Of a stretch of 64,000 nt of DNA, positions 7,808 to 21,316 are shown piece by piece (position 1 is the first letter of the stretch; every line of letters starts with the position of its first letter). Location of the stretch: the NCBI RefSeq assembly GCF_021043395.1, contig NZ_JAJNKE010000020.1, positions 1 to 64,000 of the forward strand, read 5' to 3'. Made by a program: the position numbers and the translations under genes. Below the pieces are notes generated by a model. The model had not been told where the DNA came from. It made no database searches and worked only from the letters and a program-made list of their open reading frames with translations. Origin of the DNA: Clostridium guangxiense. Its GTDB lineage: Bacteria; Bacillota; Clostridia; Clostridiales; Clostridiaceae.

Positions 7808-10800
7808 ATGATACATCCTGTCCAAGTCGGTAAAAGAACAAGAATGAGTTTTTCAAAACTCAATGAAATTGGTAAGATGCCAAATCTTATTGAAGTTCAG
7901 TTAGATTCTTATAAGTGGTTTTTAAATGAAGGTCTTCAGGAAATATTTGATGATATTAATCCAATTCAGGACTACGCTGGTAATCTTGTTTTAGAGTTTA
8001 TTGGCTATAAACTTGATATGGAGAATATTAAGTATTCTATTGAAGAGTGTAAGGAAAGAGATACAACTTATGCAGCACCACTAAGAGTTAAAGTTAGACT
8101 CTTAAATAAAGAAACTGGTGAAGTTAAAGAACAAGAAGTATTTATGGGAGATTTCCCATTAATGACTGAACAAGGAACATTCGTTATAAATGGTGCAGAA
8201 AGAGTTATTGTAAGTCAACTTGTAAGATCACCAGGAGTTTATTATAATTACACAGTTGATAAAACTGGAAAGAAGCTATATGCATCTACCGTAATTCCTA
8301 ATAGAGGTGCTTGGCTTGAATACGAAACAGATTCCAACAGTGTTGTTTATGTTAGAATTGATAAAACAAGAAAATTGCCTATCACAATTTTAGTTAGAGC
8401 AATGGGATTTGGTTCTGATGCCGAAATAATAAACTATTTTGGCGATGAAGAAAGATTAAAAGCTACGATAGAAAAAGATAACACAAAGACACGTGAAGAA
8501 GCGCTTTTAGAGATATATAAAAGATTAAGACCAGGTGAACCACCAACAGTTGATAGTGCAGTTTCACTTATAGATTCTTTGTTTTTTGACGCTAAGAGAT
8601 ATGATTTGTCAAGGGTTGGAAGATATAAGTTTAATAAGAAATTAGCTATAAGTCTTAGATTAATAAATAAGACAGCAGCAAAAGATGTAATCAATTCAGA
8701 AACTGGAGAAATAGTAGTACAAAAAGGTGAAAGAATAACAAGAGAAAAAGCTCTTGAAATTCAAAATTTAGGAATAAATTCTGTAGATATAGTTGTCGAT
8801 GATAAGGTTATTAAGGTTATAGGAAATAATTTTGTCAACATAAAAAATTACATAAAATTCGACATTAGTGATTTAAATATCAAGGAAATGGTTCACTATC
8901 CAGTTCTAAAAGAGATATTAGATAATTATGAAGGCGAAGAAAATATAAAAGAACAATTAAAGAAAAACATTCACAGACTTATTCCAAAACATATAGTTAA
9001 GGACGATATATATGCCACTGTGAGCTATGAATTAGGTTTGGCCTATGAGGTTGGAGATGTTGACGATATTGATCACTTGGGTAATAGAAGATTAAGGTCA
9101 GTAGGAGAATTGTTACAGAACCAATTTAGAATCGGACTTTCAAGAATGGAAAGAGTAGTCAAAGAAAGAATGACTATACAGGATCAAGAAGTTATAACAC
9201 CACAGGCTCTTATAAATATAAGACCAGTTGCAGCTTCTATAAAAGAGTTCTTTGGAAGTTCTCAGCTTTCACAGTTCATGGATCAAACTAATCCGCTTTC
9301 TGAACTTACTCACAAAAGAAGGTTATCAGCTTTAGGACCAGGAGGACTTTCAAGAGAAAGAGCCGGATTTGAAGTAAGAGATGTTCACCATTCACATTAT
9401 GGAAGAATGTGTCCTATAGAAACACCTGAAGGTCCTAACATAGGACTTATAAACTCCCTTGCAGCTTATGCAAAAGTAAATGAATACGGATTTATAGAAA
9501 GTCCATATAGGATAGTTGATAAGACTGAAAATAGAGTAACCAGTGAAATTCGTTATTTTACTGCAGATGAAGAAGATCAATATTTAATAGCACAGGCAAA
9601 TGAACCTTTAGATGAAGAAGGACATTTCATAGATAAAAGGATAACTGTAAGAATTCCTGACGATGTTTTGATAGTTCCATATACAGAAGTTGATTTAATG
9701 GATATTTCTGCAAGACAAATTGTATCAGTAGCTACTGCTATGATTCCATTTCTTGAAAATGATGATGCGAGCCGTGCACTTATGGGTTCAAACATGCAGC
9801 GTCAGGCAGTGCCTTTATTAAAACCTGAAGCGCCTGTTGTTGGAACTGGAATAGAATATAAAGCCGCAGTAGACTCGGGAGTACTTCCTAAAGCAAGAAA
9901 TGCTGGATTTGTTGATTATGTAAGCGCAAATGAAGTTAGAGTAAGAAGAGATAAAGATGGCGGAGTTGACACTTACAAATTATTGAAATTCAAAAGATCA
10001 AACTCAGGAACTTGCATAAACCAAAGACCTATAGTTGATAAGGGCGAAAGAGTAGAAGTAGGAACAGTGTTATCTGATGGACCTTCAACAGATTTAGGTG
10101 AAATAGCATTAGGAAGAAATATAAGAATGGGCTTTATAACTTGGGAAGGTTATAACTATGAGGATGCTATGCTTATTTCTGAACAGCTTGTTCGTGATGA
10201 TGTATTTACTTCAATCCACATAGAAGAATATGAAGCAGAAGCAAGAGATACTAAGCTTGGACCAGAGGAAATAACAAGAGATATTCCTAATGTAGGTGAA
10301 GAGGCATTAAAGGATATAGATGAAAGAGGAATAATAAGAATAGGTGCTGAGGTTAGATCAGGTGACATATTAGTTGGAAAGGTAACACCTAAGGGCGAAA
10401 CTGAACTTACCGCAGAGGAAAGGCTTTTAAGGGCAATATTTGGAGAAAAAGCAAGAGAAGTAAGAGATACTTCACTTAGAGTTCCACACGGAGAAGCCGG
10501 AATAATAGTTGACGTAAAGATATTTACTAGAGAAAACGGCGACGAATTACCTCCAGGAGTAAATGAACTTGTAAGATGCTATATTGCTCAAAAGAGAAAA
10601 ATATCTGTAGGAGATAAAATGGCTGGAAGACATGGTAACAAGGGTGTTATATCCAGAGTATTACCAGAAGAAGATATGCCATTTTTACCTGATGGTAGAC
10701 CACTTCAAATATGTCTTAACCCACTTGGAGTTCCTTCCCGTATGAATATAGGTCAGGTGCTTGAAGTTCATCTTGGATGGGCAGCAGCTAATTTAGGATG

Positions 10801-11515
10801 GCATATTGCAACACCAGTATTTGATGGTGCGCTTGAGCCTGAGATAGTAGAATGCTTGAAAAAAGCAGGATATGATGAAGACGGAAAAACTGTATTATAC
10901 GATGGTAGAACAGGAGAAACTTTTGATAGTAGAGTTACTGTAGGATATATGTATATATTAAAACTTGCGCATTTGGTTGATGATAAGATACATGCTAGAT
11001 CTACAGGACCATATTCATTAGTCACTCAGCAGCCACTAGGAGGTAAAGCTCAGTTTGGTGGTCAGAGATTTGGAGAAATGGAAGTTTGGGCACTAGAGGC
11101 TTATGGAGCAGCACATACTCTACAAGAAATTTTGACTGTAAAATCTGATGATGTTGTAGGTAGAGTTAAAACTTACGAAGCTATAGTTAAAGGCGAAAAT
11201 ATACCTGAACCTGGAATCCCTGAATCATTTAAGGTTCTCATTAAGGAATTGCAGGCGTTATGCTTGGATGTTAAGGTACTAACTAATGACAATGAGGAAA
11301 TTAAGCTTAAAGAATCTGTTGATGATGATGCAGATGATTTAAATATCAATATAGAAGGTAATGAAGATTCACCAGAACCTCCTGTTACTGATGATTACGT
11401 GGAGGGTGATGAAGCTGAACCGGACGATGAAAATTTAGATATTGATTATGATGATTTACCTTTAGATGATCTTCAAAAAGGTTTAGAACTTGAAGATTTT
11501 AATGATGAACATTAA
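7808..11515 (+). CDS. rpoB: DNA-directed RNA polymerase beta subunit
   Basis: 1235 residues. The rifampicin pocket ([20 protein letters not shown], then [18 protein letters not shown]) has the wild-type residues of the family. [13 protein letters not shown] and the C-terminal block [18 protein letters not shown] are present. The C-terminal tail (from about residue 1170) is a long acidic stretch of Asp/Glu, typical of clostridial RpoB. rpoC follows after three bases. Confidence 0.99.
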   Translation: MIHPVQVGKRTRMSFSKLNEIGKMPNLIEVQLDSYKWFLNEGLQEIFDDINPIQDYAGNLVLEFIGYKLDMENIKYSIEECKERDTTYAAPLRVKVRLLNKETGEVKEQEVFMGDFPLMTEQGTFVINGAERVIVSQLVRSPGVYYNYTVDKTGKKLYASTVIPNRGAWLEYETDSNSVVYVRIDKTRKLPITILVRAMGFGSDAEIINYFGDEERLKATIEKDNTKTREEALLEIYKRLRPGEPPTVDSAVSLIDSLFFDAKRYDLSRVGRYKFNKKLAISLRLINKTAAKDVINSETGEIVVQKGERITREKALEIQNLGINSVDIVVDDKVIKVIGNNFVNIKNYIKFDISDLNIKEMVHYPVLKEILDNYEGEENIKEQLKKNIHRLIPKHIVKDDIYATVSYELGLAYEVGDVDDIDHLGNRRLRSVGELLQNQFRIGLSRMERVVKERMTIQDQEVITPQALINIRPVAASIKEFFGSSQLSQFMDQTNPLSELTHKRRLSALGPGGLSRERAGFEVRDVHHSHYGRMCPIETPEGPNIGLINSLAAYAKVNEYGFIESPYRIVDKTENRVTSEIRYFTADEEDQYLIAQANEPLDEEGHFIDKRITVRIPDDVLIVPYTEVDLMDISARQIVSVATAMIPFLENDDASRALMGSNMQRQAVPLLKPEAPVVGTGIEYKAAVDSGVLPKARNAGFVDYVSANEVRVRRDKDGGVDTYKLLKFKRSNSGTCINQRPIVDKGERVEVGTVLSDGPSTDLGEIALGRNIRMGFITWEGYNYEDAMLISEQLVRDDVFTSIHIEEYEAEARDTKLGPEEITRDIPNVGEEALKDIDERGIIRIGAEVRSGDILVGKVTPKGETELTAEERLLRAIFGEKAREVRDTSLRVPHGEAGIIVDVKIFTRENGDELPPGVNELVRCYIAQKRKISVGDKMAGRHGNKGVISRVLPEEDMPFLPDGRPLQICLNPLGVPSRMNIGQVLEVHLGWAAANLGWHIATPVFDGALEPEIVECLKKAGYDEDGKTVLYDGRTGETFDSRVTVGYMYILKLAHLVDDKIHARSTGPYSLVTQQPLGGKAQFGGQRFGEMEVWALEAYGAAHTLQEILTVKSDDVVGRVKTYEAIVKGENIPEPGIPESFKVLIKELQALCLDVKVLTNDNEEIKLKESVDDDADDLNINIEGNEDSPEPPVTDDYVEGDEAEPDDENLDIDYDDLPLDDLQKGLELEDFNDEH

Positions 11516-11536
11516 TTTGTGAAGGGAGGAGTACCC

Positions 11537-14500
11537 TTGGAATTAAATAATTTTGATGCATTACAAATAGGTTTAGCTTCACCTGAAAAAATAAGGGAAT
11601 GGTCAAGAGGCGAGGTTAAAAAACCTGAAACTATTAATTATAGAACACTAAAACCTGAAAGAGATGGTCTTTTCTGTGAAAGGATATTTGGACCTACTAA
11701 GGATTGGGAATGTCACTGCGGAAAATATAAAAGAATTAGATACAAGGGAATAGTTTGTGATAGATGTGGTGTCGAGGTAACCAAGGCTAAGGTAAGACGT
11801 GAGAGAATGGGGCATATAGAACTTGCCGCCCCAGTATCTCATATATGGTATTTCAAAGGAATACCATCACGTATGGGACTTATACTTGATATGTCTCCAA
11901 GAGCGTTGGAAAAAGTATTGTATTTTGCTTCTTATGTAGTATTAGAACCTAAAGAAACTCCATTACTAAAAAAGCAGCTTCTTAATGAAAAAGAATATAG
12001 AGAAGCTGTGGATAAATATGGTGAAAGTAGTTTTGAAGCTGGAATGGGAGCAGAATCAGTAAAAAAGCTTCTTGAAGAAATAGAACTAGATCAATTGTCA
12101 CAAGAATTAAAAAGTGACTTGAAAAATAGTACTGGACAAAAGAAAATAAGAGTAATAAGAAGACTTGAAGTTGTTGAGTCATTTAGACAATCTAAAAACA
12201 AACCAGCATGGATGATCATGGATGTTATACCTGTAATACCTCCAGATTTAAGACCAATGGTTCAATTAGATGGAGGAAGATTTGCAACTTCGGATTTAAA
12301 TGATTTATATAGAAGAGTTATAAACAGAAATAATAGATTAAAGAAACTTCTTGATCTAGGTGCGCCAGACATTATAGTTAGAAATGAAAAGAGAATGCTT
12401 CAGGAAGCAGTAGATGCACTTATAGATAATGGAAGAAGAGGAAGACCTGTAACTGGACCTGGAAATAGACCTTTAAAATCTTTATCAGATATGTTAAAAG
12501 GTAAACAGGGAAGATTTAGACAGAACCTTCTTGGAAAACGTGTTGATTACTCAGGACGTTCGGTTATAGTTGTTGGTCCAGATCTTAAGATGTATCAATG
12601 TGGACTTCCAAAAGAAATGGCTTTAGAATTATTTAAGCCATTTGTAATGAAAAAACTTGTAGAATCAGGTATAGCACATAATATTAAAAGTGCAAAGAGA
12701 ATGGTAGAAAGAGTTCAGGATCAAGTGTTTGATGTTCTTGAAGAAGTAATATCAGATCATCCAGTGCTTTTAAACCGTGCGCCTACTCTTCATAGGTTAG
12801 GTATTCAGGCATTTCAACCTGTACTTGTAGAAGGAAGAGCTATAAAACTTCATCCGTTAGCATGTACTGCATACAATGCGGATTTTGATGGTGACCAGAT
12901 GGCAGTGCACGTTCCTCTATCAGTAGAAGCACAAGCAGAAGCTAGATTCTTAATGTTGGCTGCACATAATATATTAAAGCCATCAGATGGTAAGCCAGTT
13001 TGTGTACCTACTCAGGATATGGTACTTGGTTCATACTATTTAACTATAGATAAGGATGGAGTAAAGGGAGAGGGAAAAGCATTTTCAAGTGTTGAAGAAG
13101 CTATAATGGCTTATCAATTGGGTGAAATTGATGTTCACGCAAAAGTTAAAGTTAAACTTTCAAGAATGGTTAATGGAAAGCAGGTAGTTGGTATCATAAC
13201 TACTACTGTTGGAAAAATAATATTTAATGATTCTATACCACAGGATTTGGGATTTGTAGATAGAAGTATACCAGGTAACGAACTTCTTATGGAAATTGAT
13301 TTTCTTGTTGGAAAGAAAAATTTAGGTAAAATAATAGATAAGTGTTATCTAAAATATGGTCCTACAAAAACATCTATTATGCTTGATAAGATAAAAGCAA
13401 AAGGATATCATTATTCAACTATAAGCGCTATTACAGTATCTACTTCAGATATGTCTGTTCCACCGGATAAGAAGAGACTTATGGAAGAAGCAGAGGCTTC
13501 AGTTGATAAAATAACAAAGATGTACAGAAGAGGATTCATATCAGATGATGAAAGACATGAAAGAGTAATAGCTACATGGACAAAAACAACAGAGGATGTT
13601 GCTAACGCTCTTATGGATAATCTCGATAGATTTAATCCTATATTTATGATGGCAGATTCAGGAGCCAGAGGATCTAAGAGCCAGATAAAACAGCTTGCTG
13701 GTATGAGAGGACTTATGGCTAGTCCATCGGGTAGTATTATTGAGTTCCCTATAAAATCTTCATTTAGAGAAGGTCTTGATGTATTAGAGTACTTTATTTC
13801 TACTCATGGTGCTAGAAAGGGTAATGCCGATACTGCTCTTAAAACAGCGGATTCAGGGTACCTTACAAGAAGACTTGTTGATGTAAGCCAAGATGTAATT
13901 GTTAGAACAGAAGATTGTGGAGCAAAAGAAGGATTTGAAGTTTCAGAAATTAAAGAAGGCAATGAAGTTATAGAATCTTTAGCTGAAAGATTAACAGGTA
14001 GATATTCCTCAGAAGATATAACTAATCCAGCAAATGGTGAAGTTATAGTTCCAAGAGATACTTATATGGATGTTAATCTTGCTGAGAAAGTAGAGAAGAC
14101 TGGCTTAAAGAAAGTTAAAATAAGATCAATCTTTACTTGTAATTGTAAGTATGGAGTTTGTGCGAAATGTTATGGAATGGATATGGCAACAGCACAAAAG
14201 ATAGGAATTGGAGAAGCTGTAGGTATTGTAGCAGCTCAGTCAATAGGTGAGCCTGGTACACAGCTTACAATGAGAACATTCCATACTGGTGGAGTTGCGG
14301 GTTCAGATATAACTCAAGGTCTTCCTAGAGTTGAGGAACTTTTTGAAGCAAGAAAACCAAAAGGTCTTGCGATAGTTAGTGAAGTTTCTGGTACTGTAAG
14401 AGTAGAAGAAACTAAGAAGAAAAGAATTGTTTATGTAACAACTGAATCAGGAGAAGAAGTAAGCTATGATATACCATTTGGTTCAAGTTTAAAAGTATCT

Positions 14501-15067
14501 AATGGAGATGTTATAAGTGCCGGAGATGAAATAACAGAAGGATCAATAAATCCACATGATATACTTAGAATTAAAGGCGTAAATGCTGTTAAAAATTATC
14601 TTCTTTCAGAAGTTCAAAAGGTGTATAGATTACAAGGTGTTGACATAAACGATAAGCATCTAGAAGTTGTTGTAAGACAAATGACTAGAAAAGTAAAAGT
14701 AGAAGATTCAGGAGACACAGCATTGCTCCCTGGAACTATGATAGATATGTTCGATTTTAATGAAGAAAATAGCAGAGTAGAAGAACTTGGCATGGAACCT
14801 GCTAAAGGTAGAATTGCATTGCTTGGTATAACAAAAGCTGCACTTGCTACAGATTCATTCTTATCAGCAGCATCATTCCAAGAAACAACAAGAGTTCTTA
14901 CAGATGCAGCAATAAAAGGAAAAGTAGATCCTTTGGTTGGTTTGAAAGAGAATGTAATCATAGGAAAACTTATCCCAGCTGGTACTGGAATGACTAGATA
15001 TAAGAGCATAGAGATAGAACCAGAGGTTAGTGAGGAAGTAAATTTAGAGAATAAAATAGAAGGTTAA
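11537..15067 (+). CDS. rpoC: DNA-directed RNA polymerase beta' subunit
   Basis: 1176 residues from TTG 11537, chosen because GGGAGG (11524-11529) lies 7 bases before it; the longer frame from GTG 11519 begins upstream of that site. N-terminal zinc ribbon ([20 protein letters not shown]), the catalytic [12 protein letters not shown] with three Mg-binding Asp, the second zinc site ([11 protein letters not shown]) and the trigger loop region are intact. As in other Firmicutes there is no large insertion. Co-transcribed with rpoB. Confidence 0.98.
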   Translation: MELNNFDALQIGLASPEKIREWSRGEVKKPETINYRTLKPERDGLFCERIFGPTKDWECHCGKYKRIRYKGIVCDRCGVEVTKAKVRRERMGHIELAAPVSHIWYFKGIPSRMGLILDMSPRALEKVLYFASYVVLEPKETPLLKKQLLNEKEYREAVDKYGESSFEAGMGAESVKKLLEEIELDQLSQELKSDLKNSTGQKKIRVIRRLEVVESFRQSKNKPAWMIMDVIPVIPPDLRPMVQLDGGRFATSDLNDLYRRVINRNNRLKKLLDLGAPDIIVRNEKRMLQEAVDALIDNGRRGRPVTGPGNRPLKSLSDMLKGKQGRFRQNLLGKRVDYSGRSVIVVGPDLKMYQCGLPKEMALELFKPFVMKKLVESGIAHNIKSAKRMVERVQDQVFDVLEEVISDHPVLLNRAPTLHRLGIQAFQPVLVEGRAIKLHPLACTAYNADFDGDQMAVHVPLSVEAQAEARFLMLAAHNILKPSDGKPVCVPTQDMVLGSYYLTIDKDGVKGEGKAFSSVEEAIMAYQLGEIDVHAKVKVKLSRMVNGKQVVGIITTTVGKIIFNDSIPQDLGFVDRSIPGNELLMEIDFLVGKKNLGKIIDKCYLKYGPTKTSIMLDKIKAKGYHYSTISAITVSTSDMSVPPDKKRLMEEAEASVDKITKMYRRGFISDDERHERVIATWTKTTEDVANALMDNLDRFNPIFMMADSGARGSKSQIKQLAGMRGLMASPSGSIIEFPIKSSFREGLDVLEYFISTHGARKGNADTALKTADSGYLTRRLVDVSQDVIVRTEDCGAKEGFEVSEIKEGNEVIESLAERLTGRYSSEDITNPANGEVIVPRDTYMDVNLAEKVEKTGLKKVKIRSIFTCNCKYGVCAKCYGMDMATAQKIGIGEAVGIVAAQSIGEPGTQLTMRTFHTGGVAGSDITQGLPRVEELFEARKPKGLAIVSEVSGTVRVEETKKKRIVYVTTESGEEVSYDIPFGSSLKVSNGDVISAGDEITEGSINPHDILRIKGVNAVKNYLLSEVQKVYRLQGVDINDKHLEVVVRQMTRKVKVEDSGDTALLPGTMIDMFDFNEENSRVEELGMEPAKGRIALLGITKAALATDSFLSAASFQETTRVLTDAAIKGKVDPLVGLKENVIIGKLIPAGTGMTRYKSIEIEPEVSEEVNLENKIEG

Positions 15068-15079
15068 AAATTTGTTTTA

Positions 15080-15108
15080 TTGACATAGCAAAGTATAAAT
15101 GATAAAAT
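15080..15108 (+). promoter_or_regulatory. Predicted sigma-A promoter for the L7Ae-like gene and str genes
   Basis: TTGACA (15080-15085), 17-base spacer, TAAAAT (15103-15108), directly after rpoC. Confidence 0.7.
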
Positions 15109-15132
15109 ACAATTTGTGTGATTATATTTATT

Positions 15133-15161
15133 GTAGAGTCAAAGCGTTGCTTTGTCTCTAC
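15133..15161 (+). promoter_or_regulatory. Leader hairpin before the L7Ae-like gene
   Basis: GTAGAG-T-CAAAGC pairs with GCTTTG-T-CTCTAC (12 pairs, one T-T mismatch) around GTT. It sits in the short leader between the predicted start and the ribosome binding site, and has no T tract. Because the encoded protein family binds kinked RNA helices, an autoregulatory role is conceivable but not shown. Confidence 0.55.
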
Positions 15162-15186
15162 CATTAATATAGGGGAGGTAAGCACA

Positions 15187-15426
15187 ATGGTAAACAGATT
15201 GCCGGGTAAAAAGGTAGTAGGTGTAAAACAATCAATTAAGGCTATAAATGAAGGAACAGTAAAGATTGTGTACCTTGCAAAAGATGCAGACAGAGAATTA
15301 TTCGAAAATGTTGAAAAATTATCTAAGGAGCACTCCCTGCAAATTGTGTATGTAGATACCATGAAAGAGTTAGGAAAGCTGTGCAGTATAGATGTAAAAG
15401 CTTCTACAGCAGTTGTTCTTAAGTAA
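15187..15426 (+). CDS. rplGB: L7Ae/YbxF-family k-turn RNA-binding protein
   Basis: 79 residues from ATG 15187 behind GGGAGGT; an upstream in-frame ATG at 15118 would run through the leader hairpin and has no binding site. The sequence [28 protein letters not shown] is typical of the L7Ae/L30e/S12e fold. In Bacillus the YbxF and YlxQ members bind kink-turn RNAs; ribosome attachment is uncertain. Its place between rpoC and rpsL is the conserved Firmicutes position of ybxF. Confidence 0.9.
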   Translation: MVNRLPGKKVVGVKQSIKAINEGTVKIVYLAKDADRELFENVEKLSKEHSLQIVYVDTMKELGKLCSIDVKASTAVVLK

Positions 15427-15553
15427 AATATTGTTTTACATTTTGATTTATATAAAGTTTATGAAATTGCAGAGTTTATAATCTTTATATGTTTTGTTAT
15501 GCTATTCACTAAATTAATATATAGATATAACTTTAAAAGGAGGAGGTGTAAAC

Positions 15554-15931
15554 ATGCCAACTATAAGTCAATTAGTAAGAAAGGGCAGAAAGACATCAAT
15601 AGTTAAATCCACTGCACCAGCATTAAAAGAATGTCCACAGAAAAGAGGAGTTTGTACAGTTGTAAAAACAGCAACTCCTAAGAAGCCTAACTCAGCGTTA
15701 AGAAAAATCGCCAGAGTAAAGCTTACAAATGGATATGAAGTTACTGCATATATTCCAGGTGTAGGACACAACTTGCAAGAGCACAGTGTTGTTCTTATAA
15801 GAGGTGGAAGGGTTAAAGACTTACCAGGTGTTAGATATCACATAGTTAGAGGTACATTAGATGCTGCTGGCGTTGCTGATAGAAAACAGGCTAGGTCAAA
15901 ATACGGTGCTAAGAAACCAAAGCAAAAGTAA
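15554..15931 (+). CDS. rpsL: 30S ribosomal protein S12
   Basis: 125 residues with [20 protein letters not shown] and the loop [16 protein letters not shown]. The lysines that change in streptomycin-resistant mutants are wild type. S12 lies at the decoding centre. AGGAGGAGGTG precedes the ATG. First gene of the str group rpsL-rpsG-fusA-tuf. Confidence 0.98.
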   Translation: MPTISQLVRKGRKTSIVKSTAPALKECPQKRGVCTVVKTATPKKPNSALRKIARVKLTNGYEVTAYIPGVGHNLQEHSVVLIRGGRVKDLPGVRYHIVRGTLDAAGVADRKQARSKYGAKKPKQK

Positions 15932-15970
15932 GGTTTTTAGTTAGTGCTATGTCTTCGGCGTTATATATAG

Positions 15971-16570
<600 letters not shown>

Positions 16571-16633
16571 TACAAATAAACTTTATTTGTATATTGCATA
16601 AAACTGTTTTAGCATTTGCTAAAGCAGTTTTAT
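16571..16633 (+). terminator. Two adjacent palindromes between rpsG and fusA
   Basis: TACAAATAAA-C-TTTATTTGTA (16571-16591) is a near-perfect palindrome. It is followed by ATAAAACTGTTTTAGCA pairing with TGCTAAAGCAGTTTTAT (16598-16633, 16-17 pairs, one G-T, 2-4 base loop). The second stem ends in a T-rich arm, so it may slow or partly terminate transcription before fusA, or act as an mRNA processing site. Confidence 0.5.
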
Positions 16634-16667
16634 CAGATTAATTAGCACAATGAGAGGAGGAAAAAAA

Positions 16668-18734
16668 TTGGCTAGAAAATATCCTTTGTCAAAATTTCGT
16701 AACATAGGAATAATGGCACATATCGATGCCGGAAAAACAACAACAACTGAACGTATACTTTTTTATACTGGAAAAACTCATAAGATAGGTGAAGTTCACG
16801 AAGGTGCTGCTACAATGGACTGGATGGTTCAAGAACAGGAAAGAGGTATAACAATAACTTCAGCTGCCACTACTTGTTATTGGAAGGATCATGAAATTAA
16901 TATAATAGACACACCAGGACACGTAGATTTTACAGTAGAAGTTGAAAGATCTCTAAGAGTCCTTGATGGAGCAGTTGCTGTATATGATGCTAAAGGCGGT
17001 GTTGAACCACAATCTGAAACTGTTTGGAGGCAAGCGGAAAAGTATAATGTTCCAAGAATGGCTTATATAAATAAGATGGATATAATGGGAGCTGACTTCT
17101 TTAGATCAGTTCAAATGATGAGAGATAGGCTTCATGCTAATGCAGTGCCTATACAATTACCAATAGGTAAAGAAGATAATTTTACAGGTATAATTGACCT
17201 TATTAAAAACGAAGCTGTAATATATGAAGATAAATTAGGAACAGTTATGGAAGAAGAACCTATTCCTGATGACATGAAAGAATTAGCAGAAAAATACAGG
17301 TCACAATTGATTGAATCAGTAGTAGAATTAGATGAAGACCTTATGGCTAAATATCTTGAAGGTGAAGAAATAACAGTTGATGAAATAAATGCAACAATTA
17401 GAAAAGGTGTTATTGCTAATGAATTTGTTCCTGTAACTTGTGGTTCTTCATATAAGAATAAAGGTGTTCAACAAATGTTAGATGCAGTTGTTGAATATTT
17501 ACCATCTCCATTAGATATACCTCCAGTTAAGGGAGTAGATCTTGAAGGAAAAGAAGATGAGAGAAAAGCAGATGACAATGAGCCACTTTCTGCATTAGCA
17601 TTTAAGATTGCTACTGATCCATTTGTAGGAAGACTTGCGTTTACTAGAATTTACTCAGGAGTAATGCATAGTGGAAGTTATGTTTTAAATTCTACAAAAG
17701 GAAAGAAAGAAAGAATAGGAAGACTTGTTAAGATGCACTCAAATCACAGACAGGATGTTGAGGAACTTGAAACAGGTGAATTAGGTGCTATAGTTGGATT
17801 GAAATCTACAACTACTGGAGATACTTTATGTGATGAAGAACATGCAATAGTTCTTGAAAGTATGGAATTCCCAGATCCAGTTATTGAAGTTGCTATAGAG
17901 CCTAAAACAAAGGCAGATCAAGAGAAAATGGGAATTGCTCTTGCAAAATTAGCTGAAGAGGATCCAACATTTAAGACATATACTAATCAAGAAACAAGTC
18001 AAACTATTATAGGTGGTATGGGAGAACTCCATCTTGAAATAATAGTTGATAGACTTCAAAGAGAATTTAATGTTGAATGTAATGTTGGTAATCCGCAGGT
18101 TGCTTATAAAGAAACTATTAGAAAAGCTGTTAAAGCTGAAGGAAAATTCATCAGACAGTCTGGTGGACGTGGACAGTACGGTCATGCCGTAATTGAAATG
18201 TCACCAACTGAAGGCGCTTATGAATTTGAAAATGCTGTAGTTGGTGGAGCTGTACCAAAAGAATATATACAGCCTATTGACAATGGTATTCAGGAAGCTT
18301 CTCAAAGTGGTATTATAGCAGGATATCCTACTATTAACTTCAAAGTTAAGTTAGTAGATGGTTCATACCATGATGTCGATTCTTCTGAAATGGCATTTAA
18401 AATTGCAGGTTCTATGGCATTCAAAAATGCTATGGCAAAAGCAGATCCTGTACTTCTTGAGCCAGTCATGAAAGTTGAAATAACAGTTCCAGAAGAATAC
18501 ATGGGAGATGTTATAGGAGACGTTAACGCAAGAAGAGGAAGAATTGAAGGAATGGAACCAAGAGCTGGTGCAGAAGTAATAACTGGATTTGTACCACTTT
18601 CAGAAATGTTTGGTTATGCAACAGCACTTAGATCAAGAACACAGGGTAGAGGAACATACAGCATGGAACTTAATAGCTATGAAGAAGTTCCTAAGAATAT
18701 TCAGGAACAAATAGTTGGAGAAAAAAATAAATAG
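16668..18734 (+). CDS. fusA: Elongation factor G
   Basis: 688 residues from TTG 16668. The upstream ATG at 16650 overlaps the GAGGAGG binding site (16654-16660), so TTG is the likely start. GTPase motifs [31 protein letters not shown] and NKMD are intact, followed by domains II-V ending with [13 protein letters not shown]. Catalyses translocation and, with RRF, ribosome recycling. Confidence 0.97.
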   Translation: MARKYPLSKFRNIGIMAHIDAGKTTTTERILFYTGKTHKIGEVHEGAATMDWMVQEQERGITITSAATTCYWKDHEINIIDTPGHVDFTVEVERSLRVLDGAVAVYDAKGGVEPQSETVWRQAEKYNVPRMAYINKMDIMGADFFRSVQMMRDRLHANAVPIQLPIGKEDNFTGIIDLIKNEAVIYEDKLGTVMEEEPIPDDMKELAEKYRSQLIESVVELDEDLMAKYLEGEEITVDEINATIRKGVIANEFVPVTCGSSYKNKGVQQMLDAVVEYLPSPLDIPPVKGVDLEGKEDERKADDNEPLSALAFKIATDPFVGRLAFTRIYSGVMHSGSYVLNSTKGKKERIGRLVKMHSNHRQDVEELETGELGAIVGLKSTTTGDTLCDEEHAIVLESMEFPDPVIEVAIEPKTKADQEKMGIALAKLAEEDPTFKTYTNQETSQTIIGGMGELHLEIIVDRLQREFNVECNVGNPQVAYKETIRKAVKAEGKFIRQSGGRGQYGHAVIEMSPTEGAYEFENAVVGGAVPKEYIQPIDNGIQEASQSGIIAGYPTINFKVKLVDGSYHDVDSSEMAFKIAGSMAFKNAMAKADPVLLEPVMKVEITVPEEYMGDVIGDVNARRGRIEGMEPRAGAEVITGFVPLSEMFGYATALRSRTQGRGTYSMELNSYEEVPKNIQEQIVGEKNK

Positions 18735-18758
18735 TTTATTATTAAGGAGGAACCAGAA

Positions 18759-19952
18759 ATGGCAAAGGAAAAATTTGAAAGAAACAAACCACATGTAAAC
18801 ATAGGAACAATAGGACACGTAGATCATGGTAAGACAACATTAACAGCAGCAATCACAACAATTTTATCAAAAGAAGGAAAGGCAAAAGCTTTCAAATATG
18901 ATGAAATTGATAAAGCACCAGAAGAAAAAGAAAGAGGAATAACAATCAACACAGCACACGTTGAGTATGAAACAGAAAACAGACACTATGCGCACGTAGA
19001 CTGTCCAGGACATGCTGACTATGTAAAGAACATGATCACAGGAGCAGCACAAATGGATGGAGCAATACTAGTAGTAAGTGCAGCAGATGGTCCAATGCCA
19101 CAAACAAGAGAGCATATACTATTAGCATCAAGAGTTGGAGTACAATATATAGTAGTATTCTTAAATAAAGCAGACCAAGTAGATGATCCAGAATTAATCG
19201 ACTTAGTAGAAATGGAAGTAAGAGAGTTATTAAATGAATATGGATTCCCTGGCGACGATACACCAATCGTAGTAGGAAGTGCATTAAAAGCATTAGAGAA
19301 CCCAGACGATGCAGAAGCAATAAAGCCAATAAAAGACTTAATGGCACAAGTAGATGAGTATATCCCAACTCCACAAAGAGCAACAGATAAGCCATTCTTA
19401 ATGCCAATAGAAGATATCTTCACAATCACAGGAAGAGGAACAGTTGCAACAGGAAGAGTAGAAAGTGGAGTATTGCACGTAGGAGACGAAGTAGAAATCG
19501 TAGGATTAAGCGATGAAACAAGAAAAGTAGTAGTAACTGGAGTAGAAATGTTCAGAAAGTTACTAGATGAAGCAATGGCAGGAGATAACATCGGAGCATT
19601 GTTAAGAGGAGTTCAAAGAGAAGACATCGAAAGAGGTCAGGTACTAGCAAAACCAGGATCAGTAACACCACATCACAAATTTGTAGGTCAGGTATACGTA
19701 TTAAAGAAAGAAGAAGGCGGAAGACATACACCATTCTTCAACGGATATAGACCACAGTTCTACTTCAGAACAACAGACGTAACTGGAACAATCCAATTAC
19801 CAGAAGGAGTAGAAATGGTAATGCCAGGAGACCACATAGACATGACAGTAGAATTAATAACAAAAGTAGCAATGAATGAAAACTTAAGATTTGCAATAAG
19901 AGAAGGCGGAAGAACAGTAGGTTCAGGAGTTGTTACTACTATTTTAGAATAG
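18759..19952 (+). CDS. tuf: Elongation factor Tu (copy 2, str operon)
   Basis: 397 residues, identical to the product of 2591-3784. The bases match from 18735 (in the fusA-tuf spacer, including AAGGAGG) through 19951, and diverge at once outside: the copies even use different stop codons (TAA and TAG). All GTPase motifs are intact. It follows fusA by 24 bases, the classical position. Confidence 0.98.
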   Translation: MAKEKFERNKPHVNIGTIGHVDHGKTTLTAAITTILSKEGKAKAFKYDEIDKAPEEKERGITINTAHVEYETENRHYAHVDCPGHADYVKNMITGAAQMDGAILVVSAADGPMPQTREHILLASRVGVQYIVVFLNKADQVDDPELIDLVEMEVRELLNEYGFPGDDTPIVVGSALKALENPDDAEAIKPIKDLMAQVDEYIPTPQRATDKPFLMPIEDIFTITGRGTVATGRVESGVLHVGDEVEIVGLSDETRKVVVTGVEMFRKLLDEAMAGDNIGALLRGVQREDIERGQVLAKPGSVTPHHKFVGQVYVLKKEEGGRHTPFFNGYRPQFYFRTTDVTGTIQLPEGVEMVMPGDHIDMTVELITKVAMNENLRFAIREGGRTVGSGVVTTILE

Positions 19953-20016
19953 TAAAATAAACATGTAATAAAATATAAGCAGATTACTTATTAGATAAAT
20001 AAGAATTTGACGAAAA

Positions 20017-20046
20017 TGGGGAGAGGACGCTCTCTCTATTTTTTGT
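20017..20046 (+). terminator. Intrinsic terminator after the str operon
   Basis: GGGGAGAG pairs with CTCTCTCT (two G-T pairs) around GACG, followed by ATTTTTTGTT. Confidence 0.8.
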
Positions 20047-20057
20047 TAAAAAAAATG

Positions 20058-20086
20058 TTGCAAAAGGTTAAAAAGCGGTGTATAAT
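20058..20086 (+). promoter_or_regulatory. Predicted sigma-A promoter for the S10 operon
   Basis: TTGCAA (20058-20063), 17-base spacer, TATAAT (20081-20086). Placed just after the str terminator, with a transcript leader of about 200 bases before rpsJ. Confidence 0.7.
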
Positions 20087-20099
20087 ATAAGAGTTGTTA

Positions 20100-20285
20100 T
20101 GTGAAAGTAGCGATGAAGCAAGAGGTAGCTGGACTTACGGGGAATTCTTGCTGAGTATGTCACGGTCATGAACCGGGCGACGGTATTCTGTAATTGCGTT
20201 TAGTGGTATGTATGGAACACGTGGCACTGTTTACAGAAGGTCCGTTGTTGTACGTAAGAAGTTTAAACGTGCGATGAAAAGGAGG
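20100..20285 (+). promoter_or_regulatory. Structured leader before rpsJ
   Basis: The leader is richer in G+C than its surroundings and can form several stems, for example CGGT-CATGA-ACCG (about 20163-20175). Segments such as AAGCAAGAGGTAGCTGGAC, GAACCGGGCGAC and GGAACACGTGGCAC look like conserved RNA, and no ORF explains them. It resembles leaders before rpsJ in other Firmicutes, as I recall them; the ligand (L4 in E. coli) is not deducible here. Confidence 0.55.
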
Positions 20286-20292
20286 GAATAAA

Positions 20293-20601
20293 ATGGCAAA
20301 GCAAAAAATAAGAATCAGATTGAAGGCTTTTGATCACACAATATTAGATCAATCAGCTGAAAAAATCGTTGAAACAGCAAAGACATCAGGTGCTAAAGTA
20401 TCAGGTCCTGTGCCTTTACCAACAGAGAAAGATGTTGTTACAATATTAAGATCTCCACATAAGTACAAAGATTCAAGAGAACAGTTTGAAATAAGAACTC
20501 ATAAGAGATTAATTGATATAGTAAATCCATCACCAAAAACTGTTGATGCTTTAATGAGATTAGATTTACCAGCAGGCGTTGACATCGAAATTAAATTATA
20601 A
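20293..20601 (+). CDS. rpsJ: 30S ribosomal protein S10 / NusE
   Basis: 102 residues, normal length. Begins with [13 protein letters not shown], contains VSGPVPLPT and [15 protein letters not shown]10 belongs to the 30S head and, free of the ribosome, works as NusE by contacting NusB and NusG. First gene of the S10-spc-alpha cluster. Confidence 0.98.
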   Translation: MAKQKIRIRLKAFDHTILDQSAEKIVETAKTSGAKVSGPVPLPTEKDVVTILRSPHKYKDSREQFEIRTHKRLIDIVNPSPKTVDALMRLDLPAGVDIEIKL

Positions 20602-20663
20602 TTTTAAAATAATAACGGTTATGATTGCTTAGGCAATCCGCTAATGCGTTTGGAGGTGCTGAA

Positions 20664-21293
20664 ATGAAAAGTGGAATACTAGGAAAAAAACTTGGTATGA
20701 CTCAAATATTTAATGAACAAGGTAAAGTAGTTCCTGTAACTGTAATAGAAGCAGGTCCATGTGTAGTTGTTCAGAAGAAAACAATTGAAAATGACGGATA
20801 TGAAGCTATACAAGTTGGTTTTGCAGACGTTAAAGAAAATAGAAGCAATAAACCAGCAAAAGGACACTTTGCAAAGGCAAATACTTCTGTTAAAAAGTTT
20901 GTAAAAGAACTTAAATTAGATGATTTAAGTGCCTATGAAGTTGGTACTGAAATAAAGGCTGATATATTTTCAGCAGGAGAAAAAGTTGATGTATCTGGAG
21001 TATCAAAGGGTAAGGGATTCCAAGGCACTATCAGAAGATGGAATGCACATAGAGGACCAATGAGCCATGGTTCTAAATTCCACAGAGCAGTTGGTTCAAT
21101 GGGAGCATCATCAGATCCATCAAGAACATTTAAAAACAAAATAATGCCAGGACATATGGGTCATGTAAATACTACAGTCCTAAATTTAGAAGTTGCGAAG
21201 GTTATTTCTGAAAAGAACCTTATATTAATAAAAGGTGGAGTACCTGGACCAAATAAGGGATTTGTAGTAATTAAGAGCACAGTTAAAGCTTAA
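20664..21293 (+). CDS. rplC: 50S ribosomal protein L3
   Basis: 209 residues from ATG 20664 behind GGAGGTGCTGAA; the longer frame from 20625 lacks a binding site and adds 13 unrelated residues. Starts with [14 protein letters not shown] and has the extended loop [18 protein letters not shown] that reaches the peptidyl transferase centre. Confidence 0.97.
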   Translation: MKSGILGKKLGMTQIFNEQGKVVPVTVIEAGPCVVVQKKTIENDGYEAIQVGFADVKENRSNKPAKGHFAKANTSVKKFVKELKLDDLSAYEVGTEIKADIFSAGEKVDVSGVSKGKGFQGTIRRWNAHRGPMSHGSKFHRAVGSMGASSDPSRTFKNKIMPGHMGHVNTTVLNLEVAKVISEKNLILIKGGVPGPNKGFVVIKSTVKA

Positions 21294-21316
21294 ATTTAAG
21301 GAAAGGAGGATGCAGA

